Below, piece by piece: positions 27,026 through 35,472 of a stretch of 64,000 nt of DNA. Within the stretch, counting starts at the first letter, position 1; each line of letters begins with the position of its first letter. The notes beneath the pieces were generated by a model, which had not been told where the DNA came from, did not search any database, and saw only the letters and a program-made list of their open reading frames with translations. The position numbers and the translations under genes are program-made. The stretch comes from Dyella flava (GTDB taxonomy: Bacteria; Pseudomonadota; Gammaproteobacteria; Xanthomonadales; Rhodanobacteraceae), in NCBI RefSeq assembly GCF_016904955.1, contig NZ_JADIKE010000038.1, positions 62,001 to 126,000 on the forward strand, given 5' to 3'.

Positions 27026-27448
27026 ATGACTTCGAATCGCCCGTATCTGTTGCGGGCGATCTACGACTGGATCAGCGACAACAACCTCACGCCCTATATG
27101 CTGGTGGATGCCACGCGCAGCGGCGTGCGGGTGCCGACGCATGTGATCAAGAACGGGCAGGTGGTGCTCAACCTGGCCATGCGTGCCGTGGCCAACCTGG
27201 ATCTGGGCAACGAGTGGATCAGTTTCCAGGCGCGCTTCTCCGGGGTCAGTCACAGCATCCAGATTCCGATTCCGGCGGTGCTGGCCCTGTACGCCCAGGA
27301 GAACGGGCAGGGCATGATGTTTCCGGCGGATGAGGATGGCGGGGATCCGCCGTCCGATACGCCACCACCGCCACCGGCGCCCGAGCCGCCGACCACCGAT
27401 GGCGACAAGCCGAAGCGTGGCGGGTCGCATCTGCGAGTGGTGAAGTAA
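27026..27448 (+). CDS. sspB: ClpXP adaptor / stringent starvation protein B
   Basis: 140 aa from ATG 27026, with AGGA seven bases upstream; a GTG at 27005 in frame is less likely. The folded domain (residues 1-110) has the SspB beta-strands VLNLAMRAVANL and WISFQARFSG that bind ssrA-tagged substrates. A Pro-rich linker (DTPPPPPAPEPP) leads to the C-terminal ClpX-binding motif GGSHLRVVK. It delivers ssrA-tagged proteins to ClpXP. Ends shortly before a hairpin. Confidence 0.96.
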   Translation: MTSNRPYLLRAIYDWISDNNLTPYMLVDATRSGVRVPTHVIKNGQVVLNLAMRAVANLDLGNEWISFQARFSGVSHSIQIPIPAVLALYAQENGQGMMFPADEDGGDPPSDTPPPPPAPEPPTTDGDKPKRGGSHLRVVK

Positions 27449-27480
27449 TTCGCGATCTGTGCCGGGCCCATCCAGGGCGT

Positions 27481-27508
27481 AAGTAGGGTTGGCGCGCTAA
27501 CCCTACTT
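27481..27508. terminator. Hairpin between convergent sspB and DUF3301 genes
   Basis: Perfect 10-bp arms AAGTAGGGTT and AACCCTACTT with an 8-nt loop. No T tract on either side, but the location between two converging stops supports a bidirectional terminator. Confidence 0.7.
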
Positions 27509-27524
27509 GAGCTGCGGATGGGAT

Positions 27525-27941
27525 TCAGTGGCGGACATCCCGATCACCGCTTTGGCGCCGAAACGGCAGCACATTTCCGCCGGGTGCGATCGGTGTCTGT
27601 TCGACCGAAGGGTCCGCCAGCTCCGGCGTATACAGCTCGATGGTCGGCAGGATCAGCGCGGTGAGCGTGTTGCCGATCATCCATAGATGCCCCGCTTCCC
27701 GATCATCCCCATCGATGCTGACTTCAAAACTGTAGCGCCGCTCTACCACGCGCCGGTCGCCGACGCGTCGCAGGCGCAGCCCGCTCAATCCGACGGTCTC
27801 ATCCAGCAGCTGCAGGCCGTGTTGCTGGCAGCGCGTGCGTGCTTCCTGGACGGCGCGGTCGCGGGCTCGGCTGAGCCTTAGCCATGTCCCGGCTATACCC
27901 AGCAGGGCAAAGAGCAGGAAAAGAGTAGTGAAGTCGCCCAT
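27525..27941 (-). CDS. DUF3301 membrane-anchored protein
   Basis: 138 aa. One N-terminal membrane helix (about 5-22), then a soluble domain with RTRCQQHGLQLLDETVGL, RRYSFEVSIDGDDREAGHLWM, the hallmark pattern of DUF3301. The domain's function is unknown. It follows nadC by 37 bp on the same strand and is probably the last gene of the DUF1631-nadC-DUF3301 unit. The C-terminal 35 residues are low in predicted structure. Confidence 0.75.
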   Translation of the reverse strand: MGDFTTLFLLFALLGIAGTWLRLSRARDRAVQEARTRCQQHGLQLLDETVGLSGLRLRRVGDRRVVERRYSFEVSIDGDDREAGHLWMIGNTLTALILPTIELYTPELADPSVEQTPIAPGGNVLPFRRQSGDRDVRH

Positions 27942-27978
27942 TCACCGAGTGTGTGGGCGACCTGCCGCGGCTGCAAGA

Positions 27979-28836
27979 TCAGCCGATCTTCAAACGCAAC
28001 GAAAGATCGATCGCCCGCACATGCTTGGTCAGTGCGCCGACCGAGATGTAATCGACCCCGGTGCGGGCATAGTCGCCGATGGTGTCGAGATCGACGTTGC
28101 CGGAAATCTCCAGCGGGACCCGTCCGCCGGTCCGGACCACGGCTTCACGCATCAGTGGCAAGGTGAAGTTGTCCAGCATGATGCGGTCGACGCCGGCATC
28201 CAGCGCCTGTTGCAGCTCGTCGAGGTTTTCCACCTCCACTTCCAGCAGCAGGGTGGGGTGCAGCTGGCGCGCCGCCAGCACGGCGGCGGCGATGCTGCCG
28301 GCGGCGATGATGTGGTTTTCTTTGATCAGGATCGCGTCGTACAGGCCGATGCGATGGTTATGGCCACCGCCGCAACGAACGGCATATTTCTGTGCCAGGC
28401 GCAGGCCGGGTACGGTCTTGCGGGTGTCGAGCACCCGCACGTTGGTGCCCGCGGTGGCGGCGACGTAAGCCGCCGTGTTGGTGGCGGTGCCGGATAGCAG
28501 CTGCAGAAAGTTCAGGGCGGAGCGCTCGGCGCTGACCAGCGCGCGTGCATTGCCATGCATGTGGCAGACCACGGTGCCGGGCGCGACCCGGTCGCCATCG
28601 TTCACTTGCCAGTTGATCTGCGCCGTCGGATCGAGCTTGTGTACGCAAGCGTCGAACCACGGAATACCTGCGATCACCGCATCTTCGCGGCAGGTGAGTT
28701 GCGCGGTGGCCTGCGCTGCGGCAGGCAAAAGACTCGCAGTGGCATCGCCCTTGCCGAGGTCCTCGGCAAAGGCGCGTTCCACATCAGCGTTGATTGTTGC
28801 TTGATCGGGTGGTGTGAAGCTCAGGGCAGTACTCAT
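27979..28836 (-). CDS. nadC: Nicotinate-nucleotide pyrophosphorylase (carboxylating)
   Basis: 285 aa, normal length. Quinolinate phosphoribosyltransferase motifs are clear: DARKTVPGLR-type (VRVLDTRKTVPGLR), KYAVRCGGGHNHRIGL, LIKENHI, EVEVENLDE, DRIMLDNF and EISGNVDLDTI. It converts quinolinate and PRPP to nicotinate mononucleotide in de novo NAD synthesis. Its ATG overlaps the DUF1631 stop as ATGA, so the two are translated together. Confidence 0.97.
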   Translation of the reverse strand: MSTALSFTPPDQATINADVERAFAEDLGKGDATASLLPAAAQATAQLTCREDAVIAGIPWFDACVHKLDPTAQINWQVNDGDRVAPGTVVCHMHGNARALVSAERSALNFLQLLSGTATNTAAYVAATAGTNVRVLDTRKTVPGLRLAQKYAVRCGGGHNHRIGLYDAILIKENHIIAAGSIAAAVLAARQLHPTLLLEVEVENLDELQQALDAGVDRIMLDNFTLPLMREAVVRTGGRVPLEISGNVDLDTIGDYARTGVDYISVGALTKHVRAIDLSLRLKIG

Positions 28837-31139
28837 TCTGGATCGCTGGTGCGAGCGTCTTCATGGCTCAGTCGGTCAACGATAGCATCCATGGCGCGAT
28901 CGAACAGCGCGTTCGAGGCGAGGATGCGAGCACGCCCTTCGACCATCACCGTGGCCAATTCATAAGGCGAGTAGTCGGCGACTTTCAGGCCGCGACGGTT
29001 GACGAACAGGTAGCGGCCGCTCATCGGGCTGATCCAGGACAGCTTGGCACGCTCGAAGTGTTCGGCATCGGTGTTGAATTCCAGCCAGGTACCCGGCTTG
29101 AGCGTATTGACGAGCTCAAGTTGCTCGCGCACTTCCGGCGCGATCGCCGCGGCTTCGGGCTCTGCCTCGGCCGGATCGTCTTCCAGATCGGCCATGCTTT
29201 CGGCCAGCGGCTGGATGCTTTCCGGAATCGGCAGCGGTGAGGGTGTGCTATCCGATGTCTGTGGCGCTTGTTCGGCAGCGGGAACCGCTTCGCCCAATTG
29301 CTGGCGGTAGTAGGTAAGCAGCTGGCTGAGCAGGCGCTCGATGTCCGCGTCCTGGAACGCAACGTTGGTCAGGCCTTTGCGCAGCGCGCGCTCGATGCCC
29401 GGCAACAACTGGCGCAGGTCGCGCTTGGCTTCGGGCGTGCGTACCGGCTTGGTGCTGGCGATGAAGGCGTCGACAAAACGCAGTGCTTCGCGGAACTCGG
29501 TGGATTCTTCACCCTTGCGCAGGATGGTAAGCACCATGTAGTTCGCCCAGGCGCGCGACAGCACCCCATGGATCAGCGGCGGCAGCACGTTATCGCCGAT
29601 GCGGTTGAGGATTTCGCGCGCGGCGCGGCGACGCGCCTGCTCCAGTTTTTCGCGGCCGCGGGTGGATTCGGCTACGCGCTGCTCGGCCAGTTCGGCGCGG
29701 CGGCGATTGGCATCCTGGAATTGCTGCAGCTCGGCGTTGAGACGATCGAAGATCGTCATGTCATCGTCGAATTCTTGCAGCAGACGTTCGACGATGGCCT
29801 TGATGGTGTCGTGCAGGCGGCCGTCGCGGTCCGATTCTTCCGACCAGCTCTTGGCCGCATCGGCCAGGCCATCGAGCAGGCGGCGCGCCGGATGCTGGCG
29901 GTGTGCGAACAATTTGCGATCGAGGATCGCGGCCTTCAGATACGGAATCTGCAACCGCGCCAGCATCACCTGCATCTGCGACGGCAGGTTGCGGTCCTCG
30001 AGGATGAACTCGAACAGCATGCCGACCAGATCGATGGTGTCTTCGTCCATCGTGGCGATCTGGCCGGGACGCTGGCCGCGCAGCGAACCGAGCTGCGACA
30101 GGAGCTGCTCTTTCAATTGCAGCACCTGCTGGGTGATATCCAGCGTGCTGACAGCCGTGGTCATCGGCGCCACCGGCACCGTAGCGGCCTGACTTTGCAG
30201 GACGCTGAGTGCGCCGATCAATTCATTGGCTGTCGGCAGCGGCCCGTGAGCTATCGCCGACAGCGGCACGTTCGGATGGGCGCGGCGCGCACCGAACAAG
30301 GTGCGCAGTGTCTGCAGCAGTTCGGCCGAGGCTTCGCTATCGTCCGCGGCCATCGGCGCCGTCACATCGCCGGCTGCGCCAGTTGCTCCGCCTGTTGCCG
30401 CGGCCGAGGCTCCGCCTTGGCGCAGCACTTCATGACGCAGCTGTGGCAGCACGCCGGCGCGCATCAGCTCGGCGTTGGTTTCCTGATACAGCTCGTCCAG
30501 CGACGCCATCACGTAGCGGTCGAACAGTTTGTAGATGATCAGCTTTACGCGCATGTCGGCGCTGAGTTCGCGCATCGACTGGCGGAACGCCTGCGCAAGC
30601 AACGCAGGGCCGATCGGATTGGTGGCGTCCTCGATCTTCGCGCCGCCGCAGATCACCGACAGGCGCTGATTCACCGCGAACAGGTCGCGGGCGAGGCGGG
30701 TCTCGTTCTTGCCGATCATGCTGGTGATGGCGAGCGATTCTTCCAGCTCGTTATCGGCCACCAGTGAGAGTTCGATCGAGCCGGCCTGTGGTGCCGGCGT
30801 GCTGCTGCTCTGCGGCGTCGTGCGGTTGCCGCTGACGAAATCGTTCAGTTCGCGCGAAACCTGGGCCAGAAAAGTGCGTTCGATCACCGGACGGCGTTTG
30901 CGCACTTCGCGCATGCCGTCGAAATAGTGCATCTGTGCGGCGTTGTTCTCGGCTTTCTCGGCCAGGTCGAACAGCGCATCGTCGACGTGTTCGAACATGT
31001 TGCCGATATATTGCTGCAGGCGGCGGCTGGCGATACTGCGAACGGCATTCAACAGGTCGCCTCCACGGCCGCTGGCGGGATCCAGGCGCTGGCTAAGATT
31101 GACGATGTTCGATGGCTCGTTGGCTGGATTCATCGCCAC
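28833..31139 (-). CDS. DUF1631 family protein (first of two)
   Basis: 768 aa, soluble and strongly helical, rich in Ala, Glu and Arg. It fits DUF1631, sometimes mis-annotated as thymidine phosphorylase. Visible blocks: an N-terminal LFDLAEKAENNAAQ segment; a central region around MLFEFILEDRNLPSQMQVML and LARLQIPYLKAAILD; a C-terminal region with WLEFNTDAEHFERAKLSWIS and YLFVNRRGLKVADYS that resembles a PilZ-like or DUF1631-terminal beta domain. Function unknown; the family often lies near PilZ or flagellar genes. Two low-complexity linkers (about residues 250-280 and 610-660). Coupled to nadC by ATGA. Confidence 0.88.
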   Translation of the reverse strand: MAMNPANEPSNIVNLSQRLDPASGRGGDLLNAVRSIASRRLQQYIGNMFEHVDDALFDLAEKAENNAAQMHYFDGMREVRKRRPVIERTFLAQVSRELNDFVSGNRTTPQSSSTPAPQAGSIELSLVADNELEESLAITSMIGKNETRLARDLFAVNQRLSVICGGAKIEDATNPIGPALLAQAFRQSMRELSADMRVKLIIYKLFDRYVMASLDELYQETNAELMRAGVLPQLRHEVLRQGGASAAATGGATGAAGDVTAPMAADDSEASAELLQTLRTLFGARRAHPNVPLSAIAHGPLPTANELIGALSVLQSQAATVPVAPMTTAVSTLDITQQVLQLKEQLLSQLGSLRGQRPGQIATMDEDTIDLVGMLFEFILEDRNLPSQMQVMLARLQIPYLKAAILDRKLFAHRQHPARRLLDGLADAAKSWSEESDRDGRLHDTIKAIVERLLQEFDDDMTIFDRLNAELQQFQDANRRRAELAEQRVAESTRGREKLEQARRRAAREILNRIGDNVLPPLIHGVLSRAWANYMVLTILRKGEESTEFREALRFVDAFIASTKPVRTPEAKRDLRQLLPGIERALRKGLTNVAFQDADIERLLSQLLTYYRQQLGEAVPAAEQAPQTSDSTPSPLPIPESIQPLAESMADLEDDPAEAEPEAAAIAPEVREQLELVNTLKPGTWLEFNTDAEHFERAKLSWISPMSGRYLFVNRRGLKVADYSPYELATVMVEGRARILASNALFDRAMDAIVDRLSHEDARTSDPE

Positions 31140-31293
31140 ACCCCTGTGGTTGGCCTAATTTAGTTACGACGACGGCCTTTTGGCTGATCTGTGCAACATA
31201 AGCGAAAATGGGCCTCCCTGCCATGCTGAGCGTCATGGATTTGTGTTTTGGGGTTCAGCCTGGCCGGGACCAGGGGGGAGGGGTAAGCCTGGC

Positions 31294-31566
31294 TTAAGCC
31301 GCCGCCGGGAAATCGGTGAGCTGGGTGGTGCCGATGCCTTCCTCGGGCAGCATCACGGGGATACCGTCCTCGACCCGGTAGACCACCTTGCGGTCGACCG
31401 TGATCAGCCCTTCGCTCAGCCGGCCTTGGACCGCGGCACCGGCCACACTGACTACCTGGCCGGCATCGATCGCCTTGTTCAGAGCACTGAGTTCGCTGCT
31501 GTTGAGCGGGCGCACCGGGGTCTTGCTTACCGGGCAGCAGAGAATGTCGAGCAGGCGCTTGTCCAT
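31294..31566 (-). CDS. Trm112-like small protein (UPF0434/YcaR type)
   Basis: 90 aa from ATG 31566. Starts MDKRLLDILCCPVSKTPV and ends with the YRVEDGIPVMLPEE signature of the bacterial Trm112/YcaR family. In this copy the second Cys of the CPxC zinc pair is Ser, as in other bacterial members that lack zinc. Family role is unclear; eukaryotic Trm112 activates methyltransferases. Longer upstream frames to 32082 run across purE and are rejected. Divergent from purE with 67 bp between starts, so the promoters must overlap. Confidence 0.88.
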   Translation of the reverse strand: MDKRLLDILCCPVSKTPVRPLNSSELSALNKAIDAGQVVSVAGAAVQGRLSEGLITVDRKVVYRVEDGIPVMLPEEGIGTTQLTDFPAAA

Positions 31567-31633
31567 GGTGCGGGGCGGGTATCGTTGCGGTGCGGGGAAG
31601 TACGTACAATATCCCCTTTTGGACGACCGGGCC

Positions 31634-32137
31634 ATGACGGTAACAACGGCAGCACCGAAGGTTGGTGTGGTGATGGGGTCGCGTTCGGATTGGGAAACCA
31701 TGACGCACGCCGCCGATGTGCTCCAGGAACTGGGCGTGCCCCACGAGGTACGGGTGGTTTCCGCGCACCGCACACCGGATCTGTTGTTCCAGTACGCCGA
31801 AGAGGCAGTGGGTCGTGGTATCCAGGTGATCATCGCCGGCGCCGGTGGCGCGGCACATCTGCCGGGCATGCTGGCGGCCAAGACCCGCTTGCCGGTGCTC
31901 GGCGTACCGGTGCAGTCCAAGGCGCTCAACGGCATGGACTCCCTGCTTTCCATTGCACAGATGCCGGCCGGCATCCCGGTGGGCACCCTGGCGATCGGCC
32001 GGGCCGGTGCGGTCAATGCGGGTCTGCTTGCCGCTGCGGTGCTGGCTTTGCACGACCCGGCGCTGGCCAGGGCCGTCGACACTTATCGTTCTCGTCAGAC
32101 CCAGACTGTTCTAGACAATCCGGATCCACGCTCGTGA
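31634..32137 (+). CDS. purE: N5-carboxyaminoimidazole ribonucleotide mutase
   Basis: 167 aa from ATG 31634. Class I PurE motifs: VGVVMGSRSDWETM near the N-terminus, VVSAHRTPD, IAGAGGAAHLPGM and GVPVQSKALNGMDSLLS. It converts N5-CAIR to CAIR in purine synthesis, downstream of PurK. The SD is poor. The partner gene purK is displaced by a 256-bp gap containing a large inverted repeat, where an overlapping or closely spaced pair would be usual. Confidence 0.96.
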   Translation: MTVTTAAPKVGVVMGSRSDWETMTHAADVLQELGVPHEVRVVSAHRTPDLLFQYAEEAVGRGIQVIIAGAGGAAHLPGMLAAKTRLPVLGVPVQSKALNGMDSLLSIAQMPAGIPVGTLAIGRAGAVNAGLLAAAVLALHDPALARAVDTYRSRQTQTVLDNPDPRS

Positions 32138-32140
32138 TCG

Positions 32141-32408
32141 AGAGCCTGCTTTCATACTCCAAGCGCCCCGCGTTGCGTCTGAGCCGCCGTCAGGTGGTAG
32201 CGCGTGGCGCAGCGCTTGACTGGCTGTCAAGTCAAGCCGCGCGCTGCCGCATGGCGGCGGCTCAGACGCGACCCTTCGGGCCGGATCTGTTTGCCCGCAA
32301 AGCTGCGTCATCGCTCAGTTATGTATCGACATACGCGCCCTCGCTCTTCCTTGCCTTGCGCGCAAACAGCTTCCGGCGCGGGGTGCTTGGAGTATGAAAG
32401 CAGGCTCT
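32141..32408. mobile_element. 268-bp palindromic element between purE and purK
   Basis: Outer arms 32141-32172 and 32377-32408 are reverse complements at 31 of 32 positions. Nested inside are a perfect 14-bp stem (32175-32188 with 32256-32269), an 8-bp stem (32214-32221 with 32230-32237) and a 14/15-bp stem (32281-32294 with 32362-32376), so nearly all of it can fold. No coding capacity. It begins 3 bp after the purE stop, and the purK ATG (32394) is inside its right arm. A MITE-like or REP-derived insertion is the best guess; no target duplication is seen. Confidence 0.75.
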
Positions 32409-33551
32409 AGACGTCAGCCCGTCCTGGGCATTCTGGGTGGTGGCCAACTGGCCAGAATGCTTGCTTTAGCCGCCGCACCGCTCGGCGTGAATACCTTGGT
32501 GGTCGACAGCGCCCCGGACGCTTGCGCCGGGCAAGTGGCGCCGTTGCGGCTGGCTGACTGGACCGATTACGCCGCGCTGGAAAAATTCGCCGCCGAAGTG
32601 GATGTGGTGACCTTCGACTTCGAGAACGTGCCGGCCGAGTCCGCCCATTGGCTGGCCGAGCGCGTGGCGGTGTTCCCGGACCCGCGTGCCTTGGCGGTGG
32701 CGCAGGATCGGCTGGCCGAGAAAACCCTGTTCCGCGAATGCGGGTTGCAGACCCCCGCGTTCCAGGCGGTTGATACCCGCGACGATCTGGATCGGGCGTT
32801 GGCGGCTATCGGTGCGCCGGCCATTCTCAAGACGCGTCGCCTGGGTTACGACGGTAAAGGTCAGTTTCGTATCAAGCAGTTGTCCGATGCGGATGCTGCC
32901 TGGGCGGCCTTGGGGGCGCAGGCCAGTGCACATGGCCTGATCCTCGAGGCGTTTGTGCCGTTCGACCGCGAGCTGTCGGTCTTGGCGGTGCGTACGCGCG
33001 ATGGTGACTTCCGCATCTGGCCGCTGACCCAGAACTGGCATACCGATGGCGTGCTTAGCCTCAGCCTTGCGCCGGCGTTGGATGTGGACGCGTTGCAGAC
33101 CCGCGCCGCGGAGCTGGCGCGCATTCTTGCCGAGCGCCTGGGTTACGTCGGCGTGTTTGCGCTGGAATTGTTCGTCAAGGATGGGCAACTGCTCGGCAAC
33201 GAAATGGCACCGCGTGTGCACAATTCGGGTCACTGGACCATCGAGGGCGCGGTCGCCAGCCAGTTTGAGAATCATGTACGCGCCGTGCTGGGCCTGCCGC
33301 TGGGGGATACCTCGGCGCACGGTTTCTCGGCGATGTTCAACTGGATTGGCGAGTTGCCTGATCCGGCTCCCGTGCTGAGCACGGTGGATGGGCACTGGCA
33401 CGATTACGGCAAGCAGCCGCGGCCAGGGCGCAAGGTGGGACATGCCACGGTGTGCGCGAAGGATGCAGGAACGCTGGCTGCGCGTATCGGCGAAATCGCC
33501 CAGGCCTTGCAGCGCGAGGAACAGGCGGCGCCTGCGCTACGCGTACTTTGA
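32394..33551 (+). CDS. purK: N5-carboxyaminoimidazole ribonucleotide synthase
   Basis: 385 aa. ATP-grasp enzyme with ILGGGQLARM at the N-terminus, VVTFDFENVP, KTRRLGYDGKGQ (ATP binding) and NEMAPRVHNSGHWTIEG (catalytic/Mg site). It makes N5-CAIR from AIR, bicarbonate and ATP. The ATG at 32394 is inside the right arm of the palindromic element; GGGG at 32379-32382 is the only SD-like sequence, also in the arm. Without the element the gene would have no recognised start, so the first seven residues appear to be element-derived. Confidence 0.95.
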   Translation: MKAGSRRQPVLGILGGGQLARMLALAAAPLGVNTLVVDSAPDACAGQVAPLRLADWTDYAALEKFAAEVDVVTFDFENVPAESAHWLAERVAVFPDPRALAVAQDRLAEKTLFRECGLQTPAFQAVDTRDDLDRALAAIGAPAILKTRRLGYDGKGQFRIKQLSDADAAWAALGAQASAHGLILEAFVPFDRELSVLAVRTRDGDFRIWPLTQNWHTDGVLSLSLAPALDVDALQTRAAELARILAERLGYVGVFALELFVKDGQLLGNEMAPRVHNSGHWTIEGAVASQFENHVRAVLGLPLGDTSAHGFSAMFNWIGELPDPAPVLSTVDGHWHDYGKQPRPGRKVGHATVCAKDAGTLAARIGEIAQALQREEQAAPALRVL

Positions 33552-33582
33552 GGGGGTGCGGGGCGAGCAGCCTTAAATAAGG

Positions 33583-33610
33583 AAGGCGGAGCCGTGGCCG
33601 GCTCCGCCTT
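33583..33610. terminator. Hairpin between convergent purK and sodB
   Basis: Perfect 11-bp arms AAGGCGGAGCC and GGCTCCGCCTT with a 6-nt loop. A-rich on the left and T-containing arm ends suit termination in both directions. Confidence 0.8.
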
Positions 33611-33637
33611 GCACATCGCCAGGACGACGGCTGGGTA

Positions 33638-34219
33638 TCAGGCGAGATTCTTCGCCGCGAAGTCCCAGTTCACCAGGTTCCAGAACGATTCCACGTATTT
33701 CGGACGCGCGTTGCGGTAGTCGATGTAGTAAGCGTGTTCCCACACATCGATGGTGAACAGCGGCTTGTCACTGCCGGTGATCGGCGTGGCGGCGTTGGAG
33801 GTATTCACGATGCCCAGCGAACCGTCCGGACGCTGCACCAGCCAGGTCCAGCCCGAGCCGAAGTTGCCCACGGCCGACTTGGTGAATTCTTCCTTGAACT
33901 TGTCGAAGGAACCGAAGGCCTTGTTGATCGCGTCCGCCAGTTTGCCGGTCGGCGCGTTGCTCTCGAGCGGCTTGCGCATCGAGTGCCAGTAGAAGGTGTG
34001 GTTCCAGATCTGCGCGGCATTGTTGAACACGCCACCGGAGGACTTCTTGATGATGTCTTCCAGCGAGGCGCTTTCGAACTCGGTGCCCTTGATCAGGTTG
34101 TTGAGGTTGGTCACATAGGCCTGGTGGTGCTTGCCGTAGTGGAACTCCAGCGTCTCGGCCGAGATATTCGGCTCCAGCGCGTTCTTTTCATAAGGCAGCG
34201 GGGGAAGTTCGATCGCCAT
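33638..34219 (-). CDS. sodB: Superoxide dismutase [Fe]
   Basis: 193 aa. The metal ligands are His27 (FHYGKHHQAY), His74 (WNHTFYW), Asp158 and His162 (DVWEHAYY). Gln70 in AAQIWNH is the position typical of Fe-type enzymes. Cytoplasmic superoxide removal. ATG start with GGAG (AGGAGTTACCC upstream). Convergent with purK and divergent from grxD. Confidence 0.97.
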   Translation of the reverse strand: MAIELPPLPYEKNALEPNISAETLEFHYGKHHQAYVTNLNNLIKGTEFESASLEDIIKKSSGGVFNNAAQIWNHTFYWHSMRKPLESNAPTGKLADAINKAFGSFDKFKEEFTKSAVGNFGSGWTWLVQRPDGSLGIVNTSNAATPITGSDKPLFTIDVWEHAYYIDYRNARPKYVESFWNLVNWDFAAKNLA

Positions 34220-34329
34220 GGGTAACTCCTGGGCGTTGGCTGAGGAAGGCAGATGCGCCGGCTCGGATGGGGTGCCGGGGCGGCTGGTACACTATCGATC
34301 TGCCGCATTGTAGTGATGAATCGGAACTT

Positions 34330-34656
34330 ATGGACGTCAACGAACGAATCAAGGCGGTGCTAGCCGAGTACCCGATCGTGCTCTTCATGAAGGGCACGCC
34401 AGAGTTCCCGATGTGCGGCTTCTCCAGCCGCGCCGCGCAGGCGCTCAAGGAAGCGAACGCCACCTTCCATGCCGTGAACGTGCTGGCTGATCCGGAAATC
34501 CGCGCTGCACTGCCGCACTACGCCAACTGGCCGACCTTCCCGCAGCTTTTCATCCAGGGCGAGCTCATTGGCGGCTGCGATATCGTGGAGGACCTGAAAG
34601 CCTCCGGTGAATTGGCGCGCATGGCGCATGACGTCGCCGGCGAGAGTCACGCATGA
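34330..34656 (+). CDS. grxD: Monothiol glutaredoxin Grx4
   Basis: 108 aa from ATG 34330. The active site CGFS is at 29-32, followed by WPTFPQLFIQGELIGGCDI with the cis-Pro and GG glutathione-binding motif. It carries or transfers 2Fe-2S clusters, with BolA as usual partner. The frame back to 34267 is not conserved. Its end overlaps the next gene as ATGA. Pairing with sodB across a 110-bp divergent region suggests shared redox control, but no operator is recognisable. Confidence 0.96.
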   Translation: MDVNERIKAVLAEYPIVLFMKGTPEFPMCGFSSRAAQALKEANATFHAVNVLADPEIRAALPHYANWPTFPQLFIQGELIGGCDIVEDLKASGELARMAHDVAGESHA

Positions 34657-35420
34657 GCCTGCCTCTGCAGCGTCTGCCCGCTACCTGGGCGCCATCCAGT
34701 GATGCATTACATGGCAGGGTCATATTGGTCACCGGCGCGTATGGCGGATTGGGCAGCGCCGTCGCGCGTGCGGCGGCGCGTGCTGGCGCAACCGTGGTGA
34801 TCACCGGCAAACGCAAGCGTCAGCTTGAGCAGCTTTACGATGCGATGATCAAGGAAGGGCTGCCCGAGGCCGTCATCCATCCACTGGACATGGAGTCGGC
34901 CACGCCGCGCGATTACGACGCGCTGGCTGAAGGCTTGCAGCGCGATCTGGGGCGGCTCGATGGCATCGTGCATACCGCGGCGAGTTTTGCCGGCTTGATG
35001 CCGATATCGATGCACAAGCCCGATGCGTGGTTGCGTGCCTTGCACGTCAATGTCTCCGCACCGTTTGCGCTGACCCAGGCATGCCTGCCCTTGCTCACCG
35101 CCGCGCCGGACAGCGCTGCGGTATTCGTGCTGGATAATCCCGAGCTCGTGCAGCGCGCGCACTGGGGCGCCTACGGGGTATCGAAGGCAGCGCTGGAGCG
35201 CTTCGTCGCGATCCTGCACGAAGAACACGACAGCGACGCATTCCGCGTGCACGCCCTGTTGCCTGCGCCGATGCGTACCACTTTGCGGCGCACCGCGTAT
35301 TTCGGTGAAGACACTACCCAGCAACCGCTGCCGGACGCTACGGCAGAAGCGGTGGTGTATCTGCTGAGCAAGCAGGCCGTCGCCGTGCGTGGTGCCGTGC
35401 TCGATCTGCGCGTGGCATGA
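34653..35420 (+). CDS. YciK-like short-chain dehydrogenase/reductase
   Basis: 255 aa Rossmann-fold SDR. The nucleotide motif is TGAYGGLGSAVA (TGxxxGxG), a NNAG-like segment appears as HTAASFAG, and the active-site YxxxK is YGVSK. The usual catalytic Ser position is occupied by LDNPE, as in YciK-type proteins. Substrate unknown. It is coupled to grxD by the 4-bp overlap ATGA. Confidence 0.87.
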   Translation: MSLPLQRLPATWAPSSDALHGRVILVTGAYGGLGSAVARAAARAGATVVITGKRKRQLEQLYDAMIKEGLPEAVIHPLDMESATPRDYDALAEGLQRDLGRLDGIVHTAASFAGLMPISMHKPDAWLRALHVNVSAPFALTQACLPLLTAAPDSAAVFVLDNPELVQRAHWGAYGVSKAALERFVAILHEEHDSDAFRVHALLPAPMRTTLRRTAYFGEDTTQQPLPDATAEAVVYLLSKQAVAVRGAVLDLRVA

Positions 35421-35472
35421 TCAGCGCGAGCGGCAACCTGCCGCGATGGGCATGCACGGATAAGGGGGTGGG

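Noticed and set aside
29268..30767. 499-codon plus-strand frame across the first DUF1631 gene
   Set aside because: Shadow of a high-GC helical gene; the minus strand frame has conserved family blocks and couples to nadC.
31294..32082. Extended 262-residue version of the Trm112-like protein
   Set aside because: The extra N-terminal part is antisense to purE; the family starts at MDKRLLDI.
31180..32397. 405-codon plus-strand frame overlapping Trm112-like gene and purE
   Set aside because: Gly/Arg-rich translation in the wrong frame of purE; purE itself has all its motifs.
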